Below, piece after piece: positions 47,561 to 58,701 of a DNA stretch of 64,000 nucleotides (the first letter of the stretch is position 1; each line of letters starts with the position of its first letter). The DNA is taken from assembly GCF_000321225.1 (NCBI RefSeq), contig NW_004450563.1, positions 625,704 to 689,703 on the forward strand, given 5' to 3'. The notes beneath the pieces were generated by a model. It was not told where the DNA came from and ran no database searches. It worked only from the letters and a program-made list of their open reading frames with translations. The translations under genes and the position numbers were made by a program. The stretch is from Odobenus rosmarus divergens (taxonomy: Eukaryota; Chordata; Mammalia; Carnivora; Odobenidae).

Positions 47561-48520
47561 AAATACCCATGTTTATTATTACAAATTCAAGTAGTATGGA
47601 GAAGAAAAAGGAACCTACTTCAAATTCCCTCACCTCTAAACAATTAGTGTTAATACATGGCAAACAGGGCTTCAGACATTCTGTACTTCATATGTGAAAG
47701 AGTGATAGGACAGTCTATAAATACAGACACAAAATCTTTAAAATGGTAACATTATACATGCCATATTTAATTGGAAACTAGTAAAGTTTACTTGAATTAA
47801 ATAATAAAAAAGTGAAATTGAAGAATTTGATGAGCTTCTGAGAAATGGTTTTCTATCACAAATATTAGTTCCTGCAGTGTATGTTAATTTCTTTCTTTCT
47901 TTTTTTTTTTTTTTTAAGTTTTCCTAGCATATGTTTGGAGCATCTCCAACTTTAGAGCCTTAATGGGAACCAGAGTACTCTTCTTTATATAAAACTTAAA
48001 CATTCTGCATTAAGGCACTTTGAATGAAGAGCTACAAAGGCTAAATAAATAAATAAATAAAAGAAGTTTTTCTGACTGTGATGTCAGCATCAGGGGTACA
48101 GTGACCAACTTTTCAGACACCAACATGAGGAACAGTCATACTTGACTTTGTCCAAAAACCACTAACATATAGTATGTAATAAACATATATGTGCAATTAC
48201 ATTAACATGAAATATGAAAATATTCTTTTGAAATGTTATACTTTTATATATGAAATTATTCTGTATTTTTGTTACATAAATTCTATTATTTAAACAAAAA
48301 AACACAAACTAGTTAACAGTGACAATCAGAAGAAATTACTAGTAGGATTATTTAAAAATATGTATGAGAAAAATATTACATTTTATATTTTTCTTTTGAT
48401 AAAACAATTTAACACTTTTTAAAGCTATTATATATTCAAATTGTATAGACAACTGTGTACTTCAAAAAATACACACATGTAAGATTTTTTAAAGGAGAAT
48501 ATAAATACAACAAAGCTAAT
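47561..48520. other. AT-rich DNA, no gene seen
   Basis: Contains a poly-T run at 47,897-47,919 and an AAAT repeat at 48,044-48,060. Confidence 0.4.
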
Positions 48521-48521
48521 T

Positions 48522-48636
48522 AAACAGGTATTGCCTATATTTTATTTTTAAGGATGACTTTTTTTTCCTCTCCCATCAGTGAGAGACTGACTTTAAAAAG
48601 TCATCTTTAAAAATAAAATATAGGTAATATCTGTTT
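48522..48636 (+). repeat. Near-perfect 42-bp inverted repeat (hairpin)
   Basis: Arms at 48,522-48,563 and 48,595-48,636 are complementary at 39 of 42 positions, around a 31-nt loop. At each of the three mismatches the left arm has G and the right arm T, so a plus-strand RNA would pair fully with three G-U wobbles. It could be a small MITE-type DNA transposon or a transcribed hairpin. No flanking duplication or known family recognised. Confidence 0.85.
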
Positions 48637-48758
48637 TTGCTATTTCTGTTTCTTTTTCCAATATACTTCTCTGAAAGTATAATTCCCTGCAAACTATAGG
48701 CATTCTTCTTTTGTGTTATTGGTAATACTGCATATAGTCAAACATAAAATTCACTTTA

Positions 48759-48961
48759 TTTTTATTTTTTTAAAGATCTTATTTATTTCTGAGAGAGAGA
48801 GAGAGTGCACACAAGCAAGGGGAGCGGCAGGCAGAGCAGGCAGAGGGAAAAGCAGGCTTCCCGCTGATCAGGGAGCTCAATGTGGGACTCAATCCCAGGA
48901 CCCTGGGATCATGACCTGAGCCAAGGCAGACGCTTAACAGACTGAGCCACCCAGGCATCCC
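48759..48961 (-). mobile_element. Carnivore SINE (SINEC)
   Basis: Target duplication TAAAATTCACTTTA lies at 48,745-48,758 and 48,962-48,975. Head at right, 30 bp from the head of the next SINE. Confidence 0.95.
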
Positions 48962-48991
48962 TAAAATTCACTTTAAATATAGCTCTGCTTT

Positions 48992-49192
48992 GGGGCGCCT
49001 GGGTGGCTCAGTTGGTTAAGCAACTGCCTTCAGCTCAGGTCATGATCCTGGAGTCCCTGGATCGAGTCCCGCATCAGGCTCCCTGCTCAGCAGGGAGTCT
49101 GCTTCTCCCTCTGACCCTCCCCCTTCTCATGTGCTCTCTCTCTCTCTCATTCTCTCTGTCTCAAATAAATAAATAAAATCTTAAAAAAAAAT
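48992..49192 (+). mobile_element. Carnivore SINE (SINEC)
   Basis: Intact GGGGCGCCTGGGTGGCTCAG head. Target duplication AAATATAGCTCTGCTTT versus AAATACAGCTCTGCTTT lies at 48,975-48,991 and 49,193-49,209. It landed directly beside the right target duplication of the previous SINE. Confidence 0.96.
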
Positions 49193-49209
49193 AAATACAG
49201 CTCTGCTTT

Positions 49210-50100
49210 TATCAAGCTGTATTAAACGGATAACTAGTATCCAAATGTAATGACATCAAACTAATAGGTTCTCAAGAAAAGTGACTGAGCATAGCATCTG
49301 TATGATTTTACTGACTAGCAATAGCAGGTTTTTGTACATTTAAAAATTAGCTAGATCTCTAAAGATGAACATTCATTTTTTGTTTTTTAATCTATAGGCT
49401 CATTTTCATAGACTACCTGCTGTGAACAAGTCCCCTTCATTCATAAATTCATCATATAGGCTACCCATGAAAATGATCATCATTTTTAAACACATAAATC
49501 ATAAAACAGAGACCACCATATTGGCAAAGGCCATCCTATTGGACAGAATCAGTGTGACAAGGTGAAGTGGGATTTTTAACAACTATCAGCAACCAAAAAC
49601 CATGAGATCTGCTGCAAATATATTTACTACACATAGTGGAAAGATTTTTACATGAAACTAATTAAAGAAAATAAAACAATTTCATGTTCAACGAATCAAT
49701 TACATACATAGCTACAGCCTTTCTCTGTTCTGAGTTTGTTTGAATCCTTTAGTTAGATGCTGATTTCTACAAACTATGTGTCTCCTTAAAAAGAGCAGTA
49801 ATTATATGTTCTTAAAAGTAGAATACATAATTACTCAATTTGTGAGCATATTGAGTCAATTTTCACAGTTTTCCTGACTTTAGTAATAAAACTATACATT
49901 TCAAGAGAAATAAATAGCACAATAATTATATTCCTTTACAATAGTGAAGGATGCTTTTACTATCTTAACTATTTTCATTACAAAGCATTTTGTATATAGA
50001 TGACAATTATAATATTTCCCATTTATATAAGAAAAACTGGTATTAGAGAAAGAAAGTAAAGCCATATGATTTTCAATTATCATATATTACATTTAGTCAA
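49210..50100. other. AT-rich DNA, no gene seen
   Basis: No transposon or exon recognised. Confidence 0.4.
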
Positions 50101-50249
50101 TATTTATTAAATAGATACTATATGTACGTACTCTTCAAGGATCTTCATAGAGGTGGTAAACAAGTTGGGCAAGATCCACGCCTCACAGAATTTTCATTCT
50201 ATTGAAAAAATATGGATTGCAGACAGTGTCAAAATAAATTACTTACTTA

Positions 50250-50432
50250 TTTATTTTTTAAAGATTTTATTTATTTATTTGAGAGAGAGAGAGAGCATGA
50301 ATGGGGTGAGGGGCAGAGGGAGAAGCAGACTCCCTGCCAAGCAGGGAGCCCAACATGGGGCTAGATCCTGGGACTCCGGGATCATGACCTGAGCCAAAGA
50401 CAGATGCCCAACTGACTGAGCCATCCAGGTGC
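50250..50432 (-). mobile_element. Carnivore SINE (SINEC)
   Basis: ATTTATTTATTTGAGAGAGAG at left, head at right (ends CCAGGTGCC). Flanking duplication is unclear because the left flank is (ATTT)-like. Confidence 0.9.
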
Positions 50433-50541
50433 CATGACTTAATTATTTAATAAATATAATTTTATAATTCCAGATATACACAAATAAATTATAGTGGATG
50501 CTGGGAATTATGTTACACTGGGTTATTAAAAGTAAGCTTCT

Positions 50542-50731
50542 TGGGGCACCTGGGTGGCTCAGTCATTAAGCATCTGCCTTCCGTTCAGGTCATGATCCCA
50601 GGGTCCTGGGATGGAGCCCCGCATCGGCCTCCCTGCTCTGTGGGAAGCCTGCTTCTCCCTCTCCCACTCCCCCTGCTTGTGTTCCCACTCTCACTGTGTC
50701 TCTCTGTCAAATAAATAAGATCTTAAAAAAA
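50542..50731 (+). mobile_element. Carnivore SINE (SINEC)
   Basis: Target duplication AAAAGTAAGCTTCT versus AAAAGGAAGCTTCT lies at 50,528-50,541 and 50,732-50,745. Confidence 0.95.
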
Positions 50732-51374
50732 AAAAGGAAGCTTCTGAAAATAGAAAAAAATAAAAAATAAAAGTAGGCTTCTTTCTGAAGGTGGTTACAT
50801 TTGACATATTTAGCTGAGACCTCAATGAAATATAAGGATTAAACCAAAGCATTTAATATCAGAGATTTCTTGTCAGAGGGAATGAGTTTGGCATGTTCAA
50901 ACTAAAAATAGAGACTATCTGTGGCTGGCTAAAATTGGGCAAGAGAGGGGGAGGAGTAGGAAAGGATGGGAACCTGATTAATATACCACATAACTAAGTT
51001 TTGGAGAGTCCCTTTTCTTAAGCCCTTATTCTATTAGAAATACACACCTATTAATCATCCCTCAACATTAAAAACAAAATCAAAACTTAAAAACATCTGT
51101 AAGGAACTTCTTTTTGTTTTTATATTTATCATCTCTTCTTTGTCTCCATTAAGTTGTTCCATTCTAATTGCTGCAGTTGAATACTGAAGGGGTTCTAGGT
51201 TTATCTTAATTAAATAAGAGACCCGAAAGCAAAGGTGAGTAAAGAGCAACCCAGGAATCAACAACACTGAATAATTAAATTTTAAGTCAGGAATACATAA
51301 CCTTGACTTGTTCCAGCACAACGGCTGAAGTGCCACCAGATTAGATGAAACTTATGTCTGCAAGAAATGTCCAG

Positions 51375-51573
51375 GGCGCCTGGGTGGCTCAGTTGGTTAA
51401 GCGACTGCCTTCGGCTCAGGTCATGATCCCGGAGTCCCGGGATCGAGTCCCACATCAGGCTCCCTGCTCAGCAAAGGAGACTGCTTCTCCCTCTGACCTT
51501 CCACCCTCTCATGTACTCTCTCTCTCTCTCTCATTCTCTCTCAAATAAATAAATAAATCTTTAAAAAAAAAAA
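51375..51573 (+). mobile_element. Carnivore SINE (SINEC)
   Basis: GCGACTGCCTTCGG-type head. Perfect 13-bp target duplication AAGAAATGTCCAG lies at 51,362-51,374 and 51,574-51,586. It is the same subtype as the next SINE. Confidence 0.96.
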
Positions 51574-51712
51574 AAGAAATGTCCAGCTTTCATAACCATA
51601 CACAAAATAGTCATAATATAGTATTATTAATCCAAAGACTGGATACAGAAAGTATTGTATTTGGTTGGGAAATAGGTCAATACTTTATTTGCCTTTAAAA
51701 TGATGATTTTTT

Positions 51713-51925
51713 GGGCGCCTGGGTGGCTCAGTTGGTTAATCGACTGCCTTCGGCTCAGGTCATGATCCTGGAGTCCTGGGATCGAGTCCCGCATCAGGCT
51801 CCCTGCTCAGCAGTGAGTCTGCTTCTCCCTTGGACCCTCCCCCCTCTCATGCTCTCTCTCTCTCTCTATCTCATTCTCTCTCTCAAATAAATAAATAAAA
51901 TCTTAAAAAAAAAGTTTAAAAAAAT
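51713..51925 (+). mobile_element. Carnivore SINE (SINEC)
   Basis: Perfect 16-bp target duplication AAAATGATGATTTTTT lies at 51,697-51,712 and 51,926-51,941. The tail includes a second A-rich segment (AGTTTAAAAAAAT). Confidence 0.96.
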
Positions 51926-52189
51926 AAAATGATGATTTTTTTAAAACTGTAATATAGTTATTTTAAGGACAAAGATATTTTCTTTAAGCTATCTGCATCC
52001 ACTCTACCTTTCTTACTCCTATGACAAACACATTTCTTAACATGTTTATTGAGATACACTTGACATTCAATGAAAGGCACATACTTAAACTTGATAACTT
52101 GATAAATTCTGACATAAGTATACAGTGGCAAAACCAAGATAATGAACATATCAATCACTCAAAAAAAATCTCCTTAGGAAGTATAGATA

Positions 52190-52903
52190 TGGAAAGTTGT
52201 AGCTTTACACTGCCTGAGTCCAAGAATTACTACATAGCTGCAGTAATCAAGACAGCATGGTATTGGTGAAATACAGACCTACTGTTTAATGGAACAAAAT
52301 AGAGACTTTAGTAAATGGAACTGCATGTATAAGATCAATAAATTTCCAAAAAAAACTACTGAGACAAAACAAGAGGAAAATGAAGTATCTTTAAAACAAA
52401 TAATAATGAAAAACTGGATATCCCAATGGATTAAAGGAAAATAATCTGTCAATTATTACTTATGACAATAAAAAATGAGCTAAAACTACAAAATATCTAG
52501 AAAAATATTTCACAAACTTGGAGTAGGCTAAGATTTCTTAAATAACACAAAAAAGCATAGGAGAAAAAAGATGCAACACTGAACTTTATAAAATCTTTTA
52601 AAAAGCTATTGGTCCTTAAAAGACATCAATAAGAAGATGAAATACAAGCTACAGAATGGGAAAAATAATACGTGTGTATCATTTTAATAAAATACATAAT
52701 ATTGAACAATAAAAGAAACCTTACAACTCATTAAGATAACCTACTTAACCAAAACTATTTGAACAGAAGATGTACAAACATCAAGTAAGTATATTAAAAA
52801 ATGCTCCATATTGTTAATCATTATTGAATTGCAAATTAAAATCTCAATGAGATAGCACTACACAACCATTAGAATAATATTAAAAAGTATACAACTATGT
52901 TAG
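52190..52903 (+). mobile_element. Old LINE-1 ORF2 fragment
   Basis: The frame at 52,021-52,269 ends in AAVIKTAWYW, matching a conserved ORF2 segment. Further ORF2-like blocks continue to 52,900 (CATAATATTGAACAATAAAAG; GAATTGCAAATTAAAATC). 52,020-52,165 (TTTATTGAGATACACTTGAC) may be a different old L1 piece in reverse. Many stops; not coding. Confidence 0.6.
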
Positions 52904-52917
52904 AATCTATACATAAA

Positions 52918-53124
52918 TGGGCGCCTGGGTGGCTCATTCAGTTAAGCATCTGCCTTCAGCTCAGGTCATGGTCCCAGGGTTGGGATGGAGCCTCATGTCC
53001 AGCTCCCCTGCTCGGTGGCAAGCCTGCTTCTCCCTCTCCCTCTCCCTCTGCTGCTCCCCCTGCTTGTGCTCACTCTCTCTCTGTCAAATAAATAAATGAA
53101 ATCTTAAAAAAAAAAAACAACAAT
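52918..53124 (+). mobile_element. Carnivore SINE (SINEC)
   Basis: Target duplication AATCTATACATAAA lies at 52,904-52,917 and 53,125-53,138 (perfect 14 bp). It interrupts the old L1 fragment. Confidence 0.96.
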
Positions 53125-53160
53125 AATCTATACATAAAGAAATAGGAGTTCTGTTTCTGG

Positions 53161-53205
53161 TCTATCAAATAAATAAATAAAATCTTTATTTAAAAAAAAA
53201 GAAAG
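53161..53205 (+). mobile_element. SINE 3' tail fragment
   Basis: TATCAAATAAATAAATAAAA followed by an A-run is the end of a SINEC with no head or body. It is either an extremely truncated insertion or a duplicated tail of the neighbour. Confidence 0.55.
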
Positions 53206-54607
53206 AAACCTGAATTCTCTTTTTAGTATGCTTATTTATTTGCAGTGGTATGCTTAAAGCAATTCTGACACTACTGTACTATAAGAAAATGAATAAACAC
53301 ATTTCTGTTATTAGGAACCAGAATTTACAGTGTAGAAGAAGGAAAATACAAATAAGGAGTCTGGAAAGGCAAAAAAGAACACTGAATCTTCAGTTGCAGT
53401 TTTAACTAGTGTTATCTATGCAAATTGATTATATATTATTATATATATTTATTATACATTATATATTCAACAATTCTATTCAATATATGCTTTATGATTT
53501 TAAGTATGAGACTGTTTACTGTAAGTCCTTGCATCTATGGTGCTAGGTGAATGTTAGAAGGTGACAAGGACTGAAAATATTTTGTTGCCTAAAAAAAAAA
53601 AGGAAAAAAGAAAAAAAAAAGGCCTGTTTGTATGCATTTTAAATATGCTTAAGTGTGTCTCACTACCTATTACACATCATTGCTTTGTGGGTTTGTGTGC
53701 ATGTGTTGTACTATAATTAAGTCTCCATACAAAAAAATAAATATCCTGAACTCTAATATTGCTATTCTTTGTTAAATGTATTATCAGACAAAATTTATTT
53801 AGAAATGAAGAAGATCCTACTAAATATATATGCATGTTTTTAGGTTTATATTAAGGTTTCTTTCATTAGAAGCACACTGTTTTGGCATAATTGTAACTTG
53901 AAAATGAGTGCTAAATAAAATACACAGATTTATATTCTATATTACAAAATGAAAAAAATACATATATACATATATATACACACATCCTCATTGTTACATT
54001 TGTATGCATGCATGTATGTTATATGTGTATGAATTTGTGAATGTTATGGGTATATGTGTATGTACAAGCAATCATTCTCTACTTCTATCTGTTGCAAGGA
54101 TCAGAAGCAAAGAAACCTTAATAGCAATAAATATAGCTACTGCCCGTTAGTTTCTGGTGCCATTCTCCACTAAAAAGAACCCAGAGTTTCTTGGATAATT
54201 TGCTAATTTCAGGGCTGGGCAGGGTAGGTATGGTCTTGAATATCTTGTTTTGCCAGAATTTAAGGAAGGGTTAAAAAATAATAGGCTTCTGTCATAAGGA
54301 CATAGGAGCTTGAAAAAGGTCCCACAGCCTAATAATACATTCACATATACATATATACATACATACATGTATACATAAGAATATAAGTAAAATTAATAGG
54401 CCAAAGGAAACCTTCTTGTTTATAGGATACTGATTGGTCAGTGGTACCTGGGAAATGTAGAGAGTACTAAAATTGTAAAATCAACATTTTGCCAGCATCT
54501 TAAAGATTGTCACCAATTAAAGATTGGTTCTGGCAATCTTGAATGGATGCTAAATCTCATGGGAAATTTTGATGAAGAGTGAAATACTGGCATGGTTTTA
54601 AAATATA
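53206..54607. other. AT-rich DNA, no gene seen
   Basis: Contains microsatellites at 53,955-54,060 (CATATA, ATGCATG) and 54,340-54,380 (ACATATAT). No exon. Confidence 0.4.
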
Positions 54608-54609
54608 TA

Positions 54610-55412
54610 CAGATATACCTGATTTTATTTTGCTTCACTTTTTTACCATTCATAGATTTTGTGTTTTTACAAATTGAAGGTTCAAGACTTCAGTGGAGGA
54701 AGTAACTGCAGATGTGGTGAAAATAATAGACCTAGAATTAGAAGTGGAGCCTTAAATTATCATGTAATCTCATGATAAAATTAAAATGGATCAAGAGTTG
54801 CTTCTTATGGATGAGCAAAGAAAATGTTTTTTTCAGTTGAAAGCTATTCCTGGTGAAGATGCCATAGAGACTGCTGAAATGACAACAAAGTTTTTAGAAT
54901 AGTAAGTAAACCTGGTTGACAAAGACATGACAGGGTTTGAGAGAATTTATGCCAAGTTTGAAAGAACTTCTACTGTGTCTAAAATGCTATCAAACAGCAT
55001 CACAAGCTACAGAGAAATCATTTGTGAAAGGAAAAATCAACTGACATGGAAAACTTCATTGTTGTCTTATTTTAAGCAACTGCCACCAGCACCCCAACCT
55101 TCACCGACCACCACCCTAACCAGTCAACAGTCATCAACACAGAGGCAAAACCCTCCCTTAGCAACAAGACTATAACTCGCTGAAACTCAGATGATGGTGA
55201 ACATTTTTTAGTAATAAAGTATTTTTAATTAAGGTATGTACATTTTTTTAGACATAGTGCTATTGCACAGTTAGTAGACTATAGTACAGTGTAAACATAA
55301 TTTTTTTTTATGCACTGGGAAACCAAAAAATCCACCTGACTTGCTTTAATGCAATATTCGCCTTATTGTGGTAGTCTGCAACTGAACACGCAGTATCTCT
55401 GAGGTATGCCTG
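54610..55412 (+). mobile_element. Tigger1-type (mariner/pogo) DNA transposon, internally deleted
   Basis: Terminal inverted repeats CAGATATACCTGATTTTATTT at the left and the reverse of CAGGCATACCTCAGAGATA at the right (55,392-55,412) are flanked by TA at 54,608-54,609 and 55,413-55,414, the Tc1/mariner target. A remnant of the transposase C-terminal end follows on the plus strand. The frame at 54,927-55,175 starts MTGFERIYAKFERTSTVSK and ends in a Pro/Thr/Ser/Gln-rich tail. Compared with Tigger1 as I know it, most of the transposase gene (helix-turn-helix and DDE catalytic core) is missing between about 54,675 and 54,685. It could only ever have moved with help, and is now fossil. Confidence 0.85.
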
Positions 55413-55414
55413 TA

Positions 55415-56160
55415 CTCACAGATTGTTTCTTAATTGCAACATCAGAAACAGTCATGTACAGTGGAGAAATCAGACAACAATTTTGACTAAGTGATCAAAA
55501 TTAGGATCATCAATTAAGACTAAGTGGAAATTGTGTGCTTCCAGATGTGATACCTGAGGAAAGCATAACAGCAACTATATAATATTCTCACTAGAAATGT
55601 GTAAATGGAATCTACTTATGAAAAAATGTTAACTGACCTGAAATAACTATTTTATCAAAAATTTAAAAAGTCTTCTTCAAAAATGTCAATGACATAAAAG
55701 ACAAATAATGTGGAAATGATTTAGATTAAAGGAGATTAAAAAAATATGACAACTAAATACAAGACCCAATTCTAGTTAGAATCCTGAACTGGAGGGGAAA
55801 ATAATGTAATAAAGCACATTGGTTTGACTGACAAGTTTGAAATAAAAACTGTAGATTAGGTTAAGTATTTTATCTCAATGATAAATTTACTGAAGTCAGA
55901 AATTAATTATATTTTAGTTATATATAATTATATCCTTATTCTCATGAAAAACACATGGAGGTCTTTAGAGATAGGGCAATGATATATGCAAATTAGAGAT
56001 AATTAGATAGGTGAGAGATAGGGAAAGAAAGAAAGGTTTAGATAGGTAAACAGAACAATGATAAAGCATGGATGGTAAAACGTTGATAATATGAACCTGG
56101 ACCAAATGTTATATAAGTGTTTTTTGTTGCCATACTTGTGCTTACAACTTTTCTCTAAGT
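55415..56160 (+). mobile_element. Old LINE-1 3' UTR
   Basis: ACAGTGGAGAAATCAGACAAC, AAAATGTCAATGACATAAAAG and AAATATGACAACTAAATACA follow the 3' UTR of old L1M-type elements. The end of the element (TTTTCAAATAAAAAAAATAAA) is found at 56,801-56,822, on the other side of the HSPE1 retrocopy. Confidence 0.6.
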
Positions 56161-56788
56161 TTTTTTTTCTCATTTATGTATTTTTATTTGGTAATGTTTG
56201 TATCACTGCACTGAACCTAAATTTTACAGACATTGGATAGCATTAGTTTGGATATCATTAATTATATGAGAGACTTGGAAATTATTTATATAATGAAAAA
56301 TTTCAAAACTGCAGTGGAATGGGCAGCTTCACATGATGCCATTTCAATAGTGATTTATTTCAATCACATATTCTACAAGAATGTCACCATCTCTAAATGA
56401 GAAATAATTCTTGTGTCTAAAACTACTTTGGTGCCTCCATATTCTGGGAGAAGAACTTAATCTCCAACTTTCACGATAACTGGTTGAATCTCTCCATCTT
56501 TTCCTTTAGAGCCTGATCCAAAAGCTACTACTATTGTTTGCAATACTTTTCCTTCAGATTTTTCTAGAAGCATAATGCCTCCTTTGGTTACAGTTTTGCC
56601 TGTACTCCTTTCAACTGCAACTTGGTCAAAGAGAGGAAGAAACTTCCTGAATGCCTGTCTTGCCATGATTTAAGTTCTCTGCAGTTTGTACTCTGTTCTC
56701 CTGCCACTGCACAAACAAGGAGAAACCCTCCATCCAACCCTTGGGACATGTGAATGTGGGAAAAGGATGCCCAGCACACAGGCAGCTC
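56161..56788 (-). pseudogene. HSPE1: Processed pseudogene of HSPE1 (HSP10 / chaperonin 10)
   Basis: HSPE1 makes the lid of the mitochondrial HSP60 folding chamber. Here an intronless copy lies on the minus strand. The start codon is at 56,666-56,664, followed by MARQAFRKFLPLFDQVAVER, and residues 1-69 are open and closely match the parent (normal length about 102). The next codon, Lys in the parent, is a stop (TAA, 56,459-56,457). Beyond it PEYGGTKVVLD is still readable, then a one-base deletion shifts the frame. The 3' UTR continues to a T-run (reverse A-tail) at 56,161-56,169. CTCTAAGTTTT at both ends (56,153 and 56,789-56,799) is the target duplication. It inserted in the tail of an old L1. 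About 120 bp of 5' UTR is included. A functional 69-residue product is unlikely because the C-terminal part of the fold is missing. Confidence 0.95.
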
Positions 56789-58117
56789 CTCTAAGTTTTA
56801 GTTTTCAAATAAAAAAAATAAAATTTCAGAAAAATATTTGCTTCAGCGTTTCACTGTTCTGTTCATGATGTTTACAATATCAATGTCTTCTGAGAACTGC
56901 AGGCATTGCATGATTGCATGGAATACACTAAAGTATAACTTCACATAGTATTATGTATTATAAAATGTATTTGGGGTCAGAATATTCTAGGTATGTCTAA
57001 AAAGGACTGATAATATCCTGTCTAGAAAACTAAGAACAGAACTGCCTAACATATATAGGGATTTTCATGACTTTTAATCTCAAATTTCAATTCTTTGAGC
57101 CTATATGATAATCTTATGAAAAACAGTAATAATTTAGTAAATGGAGTAATACTTCCTTTTAATGAATCTGGACCTCCGATGAATGAAGTCAAAGAATAAT
57201 TAAATAAATGAAGAGATAATTTATGTTCATGGACAGAAAGACTCAGTATTGTCAAGATGTCAGTTCTTTCCAACTTGACTGAAATATTCAATCTCAATCA
57301 AGATCCCAAAGGTTTTTTAGTGGATATTGACAAACTGATTCTAAAATTTATATAGAGAGGCAAAAGATGCAGAATAGTCAACACAGTACTGAAGACAAAT
57401 AACAAAAGTTGGATAACTGACATTTCTTAACTTCAAGGCTTACTATAAAGCTATAGCATTCAAGATAGTGTGGCTATTAGCAACACAACAGATAATCCAT
57501 GAAAGAAAGTATTGATAAGCTGGATTTCATTAAAATAAAAAAAGCCAACTCTGTGAAAGCAAAGTCAAGAGAATAAGAAGACAAGCCACAGACTTGGAGG
57601 AAATACTCTCAAAACACACATTTGATAAAGGACTGTTATGCAAAATATACAGAGAATTCTTAAAACTAAACAGTAAGAAAATAAACACCCTAGGAAAACT
57701 CGGCCAAAGACCTTAACAGATACCTCTCCAAAGATATGTTATGCATATGATAAGAAGCTCCATACACAATGTCATCAGGAAAATGAACATTAAAGTAACA
57801 ATGAGATACCACTATGCATGTACTGGAATGGTCAAATTCTAGATCACTGACAAAAGCATATCCTGGGAAAGATGTGCAACACCAGGAACTCTCATTCATT
57901 TTTGGTGAGAATTCAAAATCGGAAAGCTACTTTGGAAGGCAATTTTGTGGTTTCTCGGAGAACTACACATATTTTTACCATATGATTCAGAAAATGCGCT
58001 CCTTGGTATTTACCCAAAGAAGCTGAAAACTTATGTCCACACAAAATCCTAGACACAATGTTTATAGCAGATTTATTCATAATTGTTCAAACTTGAAAGC
58101 AAATAAGAGAATTCTTT

Positions 58118-58282
58118 TTATTTTTTTGAAGGGGAGGAGAGGCAGAGGGAGAGGGAGAGAATCTTAAGCAGGTTCCGCACCCAGCACAGAGCCTAACATG
58201 AGGCTCCATCTCACAACCTGGGATCATAACCTGAGCCAAAACTGAGAATTGGAGGTTAACCAATTGAGCCACCCAGGTACCT
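58118..58282 (-). mobile_element. Carnivore SINE, older and shortened
   Basis: GGGGAGGAGAGGCAGAGGGA at left, reversed head (GAGCCACCCAGGTACCTC) at right. The body is more diverged than in most others. Inserted in the old L1. Confidence 0.88.
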
Positions 58283-58503
58283 CTGCCCTCCTTTTTAAGA
58301 CAATTCTTTAGTAGATGAATGGATAAATAAACAGTAGTACATTCAGACAAGGGAATATTATTTAGTGCTAAGAAGAAATGAGCTATCTAGCTATGAAAAT
58401 ATATGGGAGGACCTGAAATGCACTATTACTAAGTAAAAGAAGCTAATCTAAGAAGACCACGTACCGTATGATTCCAACTATATAAGATTTTGGAAAAGTC
58501 AGT

Positions 58504-58701
58504 GGCACCTGGGTGGCTCAGTCGGTTGAGCATCTGACTCTGATTTCGGCTCAGGTCATGATCTCAGGGTGGTGAGACTGAGTCTTGCGACGGGCTCCAC
58601 GCTCAGTGGGAAGTCTGCTTGAGATCCCCTCTCTCCCTCTCCCTCTGCCCTTTCCCCCTGCTCTCTCTCTAAAATAAATAAATAAATCTTAAAAAAAAAA
58701 A
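58504..58701 (+). mobile_element. Carnivore SINE, older subtype
   Basis: Head GGCACCTGGGTGGCTCAGTC with CATCTGACTCTGATTTCGG and a TTGAGATCCCCTCTC middle, an older-looking subtype. Tail AAATAAATAAATAAATC plus A-run. Probable imperfect target duplication starts with AAGATTT at 58,485 and 58,701. Confidence 0.9.

Larger units (their letters stand above)
50100..50990 (+). repeat. Old interspersed repeat split by two SINEs
   Basis: The flanks of the two SINEs (TCAATATTTATTAAATAGATACT, then GTTACATTTGACATATTTAGC, TGAGACCTCAATGAAATA, GGAATGAGTTTGGCATGTTC) follow the same order as the unassigned repeat at 6,115-6,905. Confidence 0.45.

Noticed and set aside
56457..56666. 69-codon HSP10-like open frame as a functional small gene
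   Set aside because: It is intronless, has a premature stop and a later frameshift, and is flanked by an A-tail and target duplication: a processed pseudogene.
2477..58701. tRNA genes, suggested by tRNA-like A and B boxes
   Set aside because: All lie in SINE heads fused to CT-rich and A-rich segments; none folds as a complete stand-alone tRNA that I can support.
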